Of a stretch of DNA of 64,000 bases, positions 57,789 through 64,000 are shown one piece after another; position 1 is the stretch's first letter; each line of letters opens with the position of its first letter. This DNA is from Macrotrachela quadricornifera (Eukaryota > Rotifera > Eurotatoria > Philodinida > Philodinidae), in assembly GCA_022393335.1 (NCBI GenBank), contig JAJEKB010020812.1, forward strand, positions 981,457 through 1,045,456, written 5' to 3'. A program made the translations under genes and the position numbers. The notes below the pieces were generated by a model. It was not told the DNA's origin, searched no databases, and saw nothing but the letters and a program-made list of their open reading frames with translations.

Positions 57789-60159
57789 AATAGTGGAAAA
57801 GACATCTGCATACTCGCCTCGTTGACCGTTCGATTCAGGCTGTGAAAGCCCGCGTTTTAAAACTTTCCTGTTACTAACTAATTCCAACTATTTGACACAA
57901 ATGCTCTTTTTTTCTTACTTCTCCACAACGCAGTAAAGTGATAAGGGACTATTCAGATATTAGTTTGTTAGATAGCAAATACGTAGAAAATAACACATTT
58001 CGACAATAGACAGCGGCAAAAACAAACCTGAGAAGCTAGTACGAGAAATATGAAAGACATTGAATTATTTTATTTTTTTCTTCAAGAGTGCGAAGATGTC
58101 AAAAACTAAAGAAGTGGAACAGTTTAAATGAAAAATTGTTTTTTGAAAGTAGTAAATAAGTGTGCAAAGAAATATAAATTTTGTCTTAGTGTAATGCCTG
58201 TGTCTTAATGACTGTGTGCAGTTGTTCACTTCGTTTTCGGTATAAAAGAAACTGGGCAACCGTTACCTCACTCAATATCTCTCAACGCGTTTAACTTCAA
58301 GTATCTTTTACTCAAAATCTCATTGAATCAGCTCATCAGGTCTATGAGTCCTTTTTTTCTGAATATACAGGTCACCACTATCAAGAAGTAACAATTTCGG
58401 TAAAAATCTTTTGCTTCTCCTCGTTCATAGAAGGCAGATTTCCAATATATTTCCAATATATTTCCAATTAATACCATTTTTGGTTCTTTATTTCTATCGC
58501 TTATCTATACGTATGGTGCTAGCTCCAAACTATGACGGAGAGTAACTTAAGATTTATTTGCTCTCATCAAACTGAGACTTCATTCTACGATTTGATGGGA
58601 ACTGTCGATTTTTCGTCAACGCTTTCCATATTTCGAATATTGTAAATAACCTTTTTTTTTATAATTCCGAAATAGAACAATTAACTTACGCCTAACTAAC
58701 TTCATCGCATATTATACAAAAGTCCGTGAGCACCTTTGAAATACACATTTTCTACCGAAGTTTAGGATCCTGAATTTCAGAGTAATGTAGTGCAAAAAAA
58801 AGATACTATCTGACACTTCAAAATTGTATGAAGAAGATTTCTTGTGCATAACCTTTTCGCTTCGTTAGAATATCTTTTAGACTATGTTAATCACGTTGTA
58901 ATTGAATTTTGAAGTGCAAGTTTTTATGGCTTATATTATTACTAACAAGGTGTATATACTAACGGAAAAACTAATGGTACACGGCTAATTCTTACCGACT
59001 GTCGATTTGCCATTCAAGAACACAGTAGATTATAACGAGAAGTAAATACTATAGAAAATATATAGCGTTAGAGTGAATCGTCATCACAAGATTATTCATT
59101 TGCGTTGTGGAATAACTACTTAGAAAACTTTCAACTTTCTACTGCAATATATTATTCTTCTCTCTAAATAGAAGAAATAGAGTGCTCCTTCCTAATTAAG
59201 ATGAAAATTGTCTCACTTATGAGATTTCCTTCTTTCTTTCTGCAATTGCAAAAGAAAAGTAAATTTAAAAAAAATGCTGAGAGGCCGTATCATAAAGTTG
59301 TGATTCAAATTCGGAGAACGATTCTTCTTTTTTTTCAAGAGAATAAACTTTGGCCTACAAAAACAATCGTGAATCCTCCTTCGCAGAAAACAGCAAGAAT
59401 TTCTTAGAGAGTTTGGAAAAAAATTTTTTGAAGTTCATGGTAGTACGGTGGTCCTTTCTCCTCGTTGCGCTGTTAATTACAGCACTGAATGTAGGGCTGT
59501 TGAGAGTTAGAAGTTAAGAGAAATGATGATCAAATCTCCGCATTTCTGACCGTGTGCGTGACGTCTACATATTGGTCTGATCTCTTATAAAATACAAGTT
59601 AAGCTTTAGTCAAAATTCTCAGAAAAAGAAAACAATATCACTATTCAAAGATGATTGACAACATTTGCATGTATTATTTGACTAAGGGTGAAAAATGATT
59701 TTCGGTATTGAGAATAGTGAAGTTAAAAAAATTCTATCTCAGCTGTATAAGTCGGAAATGTGGTTCCAAGCGAACTTTTCCAAGATCTCTCTAGTTTTGT
59801 TTTAGTCTTTCAAGAACTTTGCCCGAATTGAGCACCTCTACTTTACTAGATTTTGCAAAAGAACGTTTCGTTAAATTATTCCTCTTATCCACCTTTAATA
59901 AAATTCTGCTCTATCTGGTGACAACTGTTACATTACGTTCCTTGGTCGTACGTAGATGCAGATAAATAAACTGTCACTTATAGCTCGTAATTCTCAGCTT
60001 AAATTTGAAGATTTACGTGTAAAAAGACTGACTACAAATACTTAACGGGTGGCACAAAAAGAAACGCAGTTTTTTATTTTGCCTATAACTCCGTCAGTTT
60101 TCATCCTATCGATCCAATTTTTTTTCAAAAGATCTGCCATTCAGTTCTCCACAAACGAT
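57789..60159. other. Non-coding spacer
   Basis: AT-rich with no recognised gene or repeat beyond short runs (TTTCCAATATA three times at about 58440). Frames at 58065 and 59201 are unassigned. Confidence 0.4.
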
Positions 60160-60855
60160 GTAAAAACTATTTTCTGAAAGTGAAGTGCAGCGAACTTCCA
60201 AAAAGACAAAGTACAAGAGGTGAAAATTGCAACTTTCTAACATATTTTCATTACAACCTTTTTATGCTGTTCGATGCTTGTACTTATTTGAAAACTTCTA
60301 TGTTAGATAGATTTTAGTAGAATAAAGTGCCCTCTTTCAGATGTAACTTACTAACAGAAACTTTCCAAAAAGTAATATAATCTAGGGACGATAAGATTTT
60401 TCTACAAAGCCACAAAAATGCGTTTTTTTATGATATTGCGTGACTGGAAACCACCCGGATCGTCTGATAAATTTAATATTTTTTGCAGCAGAAGGCCGAA
60501 GCTCTGACAATTGAAATAAAAAAAACTAAGAGAAATAGACGATTCTTGACTGAACAGCATGAACTTTTGTGAACTGGTCTGAAACATGAATGCAAAACAG
60601 TATTTTTTCAGAAATGTCAAAAAACAAAACCCTTTTTGTGCCTTTGTGTGATGCTCAAAGAAATATATTTAATTCAGTTTTAGATACAGAATTTCATGCT
60701 CTTTTGCTCGCTTATCTCAGGTTTTTAATACTGCGTCAGGAAATCTTAGAAATTCCACAATCTAGAAATTTGGCCTATAAATTTTGCAATTTTCACCTCT
60801 TGTACTTTGTCCTTTTGTAACTTCGTTGCACTTCACTTTTGGAAAATAGTTTTGT
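60160..60855. repeat. Inverted repeat with 72-bp arms
   Basis: Arm 60160-60232 pairs with 60784-60855. The inner 22 bp (GTACAAGAGGTGAAAATTGC plus AA) are perfect, and AGTGAAGTGCAGCGAA matches with few changes. The 550-bp interior is non-coding, the structure of a foldback element. Confidence 0.65.
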
Positions 60856-61708
60856 ACAGATACAGCATATAAGAAAGGAAAACACCCAATAGACATGGAA
60901 AGAGATAATACAATCGATGATAGCACATACAGATATCAACAGGAAAAACTCAACCGTTATCAGAAGAGTAGATGGAAACATCCCATACACATACGATTAC
61001 CAACTGGAAAAGACCAATATGTCATGTATTCGAAAAGACTTGAGTACACCAAACCATCTATATTTAATTCTTGAGACTTTTTGAATAGAGAATGATTATT
61101 TCAGGATTTATTAAAACAACTCAAATTATATCAAGAACTTGAAATTCTTGTTTTTTTATTCAAACAAATATGATTTAAATTGAGAGGATATTTCTATGAA
61201 CACTATTTGAACAATTTATTAAATCTTACTAGAAACATTGATCATCTTTGACATGTGTTTGAAAATGTAGAAGTATTTTTATAACACGTTTATTTTTGAA
61301 TTTTAACTCATGTTAACAAGTGAGGCATCAAATAATATATCAACCAAAAGGAAGACAGGAATATCTGATATACTTTCTAATGATGATTCTTTATAAAAAA
61401 AAAGAAGATATTACCTAAAAACATAAAGGGTGAGAATATGATATTCGATTATGAATTTGTTTTTTTTATAGGGCGCTAAAAATCTGCCGTGAGTGATAAT
61501 ATAAATGAGATGTAATTCTCTCTCAGTTCACTGAAGCGACACATAAGATAAGCACGAATACTCTGCATGCTTCTGTCAGAAAAAAAATATGCTCTTCAAC
61601 ATTTTTTTCTTCTATTATCGCATGAGTTATTTCTATTGGACTACTTAAATATACACAAAAAAACGAGAAAATAATAATTTTATCCTCAGCTATTTGAAAA
61701 AAACCGAA
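60856..61708. other. Upstream region of the small GPCR
   Basis: AT-rich, no recognised gene. Confidence 0.35.
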
Positions 61709-62686
61709 ATGACTTCCTACGAAGATCATAATCTCATCATTTATTACGATAAAGTTGGAATTTACTTGTATGATTCATTAGGACTTATATTGTTATGTGC
61801 CGGCACGCTTGGTGGTATTTTGAACTGCATTGTATTTGCTCAAAAAACAATGTGAAAAAATGCAGTTTCTATTTATTTTCTGGCATTTAATCTTATCAAT
61901 TTGTTCGCCTTGTACAGCATTTTATTTATAACACTTTTGTGGAGTTTTTTTAATATCGATCCAACAATTGGTAGTACAACTGGTTGCAAGATCTACTATT
62001 ACATTCAAACAATAGCTGCTGTGTTATTATCATATTATCTTGTATTAGCTTCAATGGATCGGACACTTTTCACATCATTGAGTATCGTGACACGACAAAG
62101 TAGTACTCATCGTTTAGCTTATCGATCTATTGCTGGAGTAACAATTATTATTCTTCTTTATTACATTCAGACACCTATCTGTGCTGATCTTTATGAAAAT
62201 TATCCAGGTGCGTTTGTATGTTACTATGGCCAAGATCTTTACAGATGTTTTTCTACTTTTTATTCACTTATAATCAATGGTTGTTGTCCATTACCTCTCT
62301 TGGTTATATTTGGAGTCTTGACAATGAAAAATCTATACCGAACACGCATCCAACCAGCCGCAGATAATCCCATTCTTACGAACATCCATCAAACCAAACG
62401 AAATCGTCAATTAGCTGTAATGCTTCTGCTCGAGATGTTAATATATATGTTCTTCTCATTAATAATACTTTTCTTTAATATCTATCTGCAGCTGACATAA
62501 AATCAAGGAAAAGCTCTTCGACAACAAACAATAGAACAATTTATACTAACTCTTCTTTTTCTTTTGGCCGACATATCTCGAATGAGCAGTTTCTATGTAT
62601 ATCTGGCTGTATCGAAAACCTTTCGTCAGCAAACGCGTAAAGTATTCTTAAAGTTACGTCAACATATTCGTATTCACCGAAGTTAA
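61709..62686 (+). pseudogene. Rhodopsin-like seven-transmembrane receptor with two stops
   Basis: One intronless frame of 325 codons from MTSYEDHN to the TAA at 62684-62686, broken by TGA at 61853-61855 and TAA at 62498-62500. Seven hydrophobic segments are visible: LILLCAGTLGGILNCIVF (TM1), VSIYFLAFNLINLFALYS (TM2), a Cys-led TM3 ending LVLASMDRTL (MDR where DRY is usual), VTIIILLYYIQT, LIINGCCPLPLLVIFGVL, VMLLLEMLIYMFFSLIIL and ILTLLFLLADISRMSSFYVY. Length and order fit short orphan chemoreceptor-like GPCRs, a family expanded in bdelloids. Ligand unknown. Confidence 0.8.
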
Positions 62687-62808
62687 ACTTTGACTATCAG
62701 TCGTACAGCCTTCAATATTGTTTTATTTTTTTCCTTTTTTCAAATAACTATAAAGTTTGTTCCAACTAAATAAATCTGTGATAAGATATTCAGTTCATTA
62801 GACTTTGC

Positions 62809-63979
62809 TTATGATTTATTTTCGTTGTTTTTATATTTTGCTGCACGTTTTTTGGCAATTTGCGATTCTTCAGGTTCATGAATTTCTAATTCAGTATCGT
62901 CACCTCCTCGTTGTTGATTATTAGCAGAAGTAACTAGAATGAAAAGCATAAAGGAAATATTTTCCATTTTTCTATACCTATAGATCAATATCAGCACTCA
63001 CTTTCGGCTTAAAAAAACAAGTATAGATTGATGATAGAAATGATTTTTAGTGCAAACTCACTTCTAGTTGATCCCAATTTTCATTATCACAAAGGGGACT
63101 AACATCAATTCGTCGTTCAGATTTGAGTCCACTAAGCCAGGAGGAACTTTTTGTTTCATCAATAGTAATACGCTTGGTTGGATCGACTGTAAGCATTTGT
63201 TCAATAGTTGATTTAGCGACTTCTGTCACATTTTTCCATTCTTTTGTATCAAACTTGTAGTCACCTGTTATAATCTTTCCTTTCATACTATCAGTTAGAT
63301 GTTGTCATCCTTGGGAATAAAAGGGTAGATAACCGCTTAAAAGCATATACAGGATCACACCCATCGACCATATATCGCAGGCCTTTTTCACAAAAAGAAA
63401 GTTACGAACTCGATTAGCACAAAACAAAATGATCTAATCAGTGATTTACTTTGTCGTATTTGATACCCGACAGTATTTCTGGTGATACATAAAACAGTGT
63501 GCCACTAAATGAAGCAAATATAATAGAGAAGAAAAAGTACAAATTCATTGATCAGTTGCATGTTACCATGAAGTTCTGAATGGATCTTTCAGATTGTATC
63601 CTTTAAAAAAAATAATAAAAGAATGATTTTGGATTCATTTCTTTGCTACCTTCTTTAGCGAAACCAAAATCTGTTAATTTGAGAATAGCATCATCATCCG
63701 TACTATATAAAAGTAGATTTTCCGGTTTTAAATCACCTAAAATTATCAAACGAAATATACACAACAATCTACTGACGATGAGCCTAAATGACAAAAAAAC
63801 GAAAAAGATCCATGAAAATCAAAACAACAAAAACGTCGTTCGAAACTCTTACTATATCCATTTTATGTAAATGATCAACTGCTTTAACAATCATCGAAAT
63901 ATAATGGGCAGCAACACATTCAGTAAACGGTTTTTCCTTAAAATTTTTAATACGATCGTGAAGTTCGCCACCTTCCATA
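62809..63979 (-). pseudogene. MAPKAPK/CaMK-like protein kinase, C-terminal part with one TGA
   Basis: Minus-strand gene entering from beyond 64000. Exons as read: 63853-63979, 63777-63783 (7-bp microexon), 63650-63736, 63567-63600, 63450-63504, 63062-63382, an uncertain 10-bp exon, 62809-62933. Motifs: MEGGELHDRI (hinge), catalytic loop HRDLKPENLLL spanning the microexon, LTDFGFAKE (DFG), GTLFYVSPEIL (APE equivalent), CDIWSMGVILYMLLSGYLPF, MLTVDPTKRIT, NWDQLE, and a basic tail IAKKRAAKYK like the MAPKAPK nuclear signal. All key residues of the C-lobe are present, but TGA at 63305-63307 interrupts it just after YLPFYSQG. The ATP-binding N-lobe lies outside the window. Confidence 0.75.
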
Positions 63980-64000
63980 CTAATTAGTTAATATGTACAT

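Noticed and set aside
4392..63307. UGA reassigned to an amino acid in this organism
   Set aside because: TAA and TAG stops also interrupt genes, and the large receptor frame appears to end at its own TGA near 28069. Pseudogenisation is simpler.

Overview
The window looks like an accessory, transposon-rich stretch of a bdelloid rotifer genome. The reasons are AT-rich DNA, short spliceosomal introns (about 40-90 bp, GT-AG), a chimeric GPCR with LDL-receptor-A and EGF repeats, a DUF1996-type gene best known from fungi and bacteria, and an LTR retrotransposon carrying enzymatic extra ORFs of the kind described in bdelloids. Species is not determinable by eye. There are no bacterial operons, rRNA genes or CRISPR arrays.

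Layout. 0-4 kb: foldback repeats, a 10-bp-unit minisatellite, a diverged tandem repeat and a tiny piggyBac-type MITE. 4.1-14.5 kb: the remnant of a Tc/mariner-like transposase, cut by a Ty3/gypsy-type LTR retrotransposon on the minus strand (LTRs 4747-5297 and 13973-14549; gag, pol, and an ORF3 joining a DEDDy-exonuclease-like region to an SGNH/GDSL-hydrolase-like region). 15.2-18.3 kb: the best-preserved host gene, 14 exons, with three ZZ-like zinc fingers, a DUF4781-like middle and a C-terminus resembling bacterial BECR-fold RNases. 19.3-20 kb: a DUF1996 fragment abutting a minisatellite. 20.2-26.1 kb: two divergently transcribed relatives of a transposase-like family, one split by a 1.5-kb non-autonomous element. 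28-32.8 kb: a giant LDLa/EGF GPCR on the minus strand. 33.5-35.4 kb: four unrelated tandem-repeat blocks. 36.1-39.5 kb: the 3' half of a restriction-like-endonuclease LINE next to a piggyBac element. 42-45 kb: a galactocerebrosidase (GH59) pseudogene with an 8-bp-TSD hAT-like element inside it. 46.3 kb: a solo LTR. 47.9-49.6 kb: a decayed TPR protein gene. 49.8-50.3 kb: a long imperfect palindrome. 55-57.8 kb: a second piggyBac element and a piggyBac MITE. 61.7-64 kb: a GPCR pseudogene and the C-terminal part of a MAPKAPK/CaMK-like kinase running off the right edge.

Common threads. Most protein genes are recognisable over their full length but carry one or a few in-frame stops, most often TGA, so the region looks like a graveyard of recently inactivated genes. 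Several short non-autonomous elements share sequence modules: a conserved minisatellite terminus at three loci, and a motif resembling the hAT-like terminus at seven or more places. This suggests recent activity of a few element families. Only the 15.2-18.3 kb gene is open from start to stop as read here.
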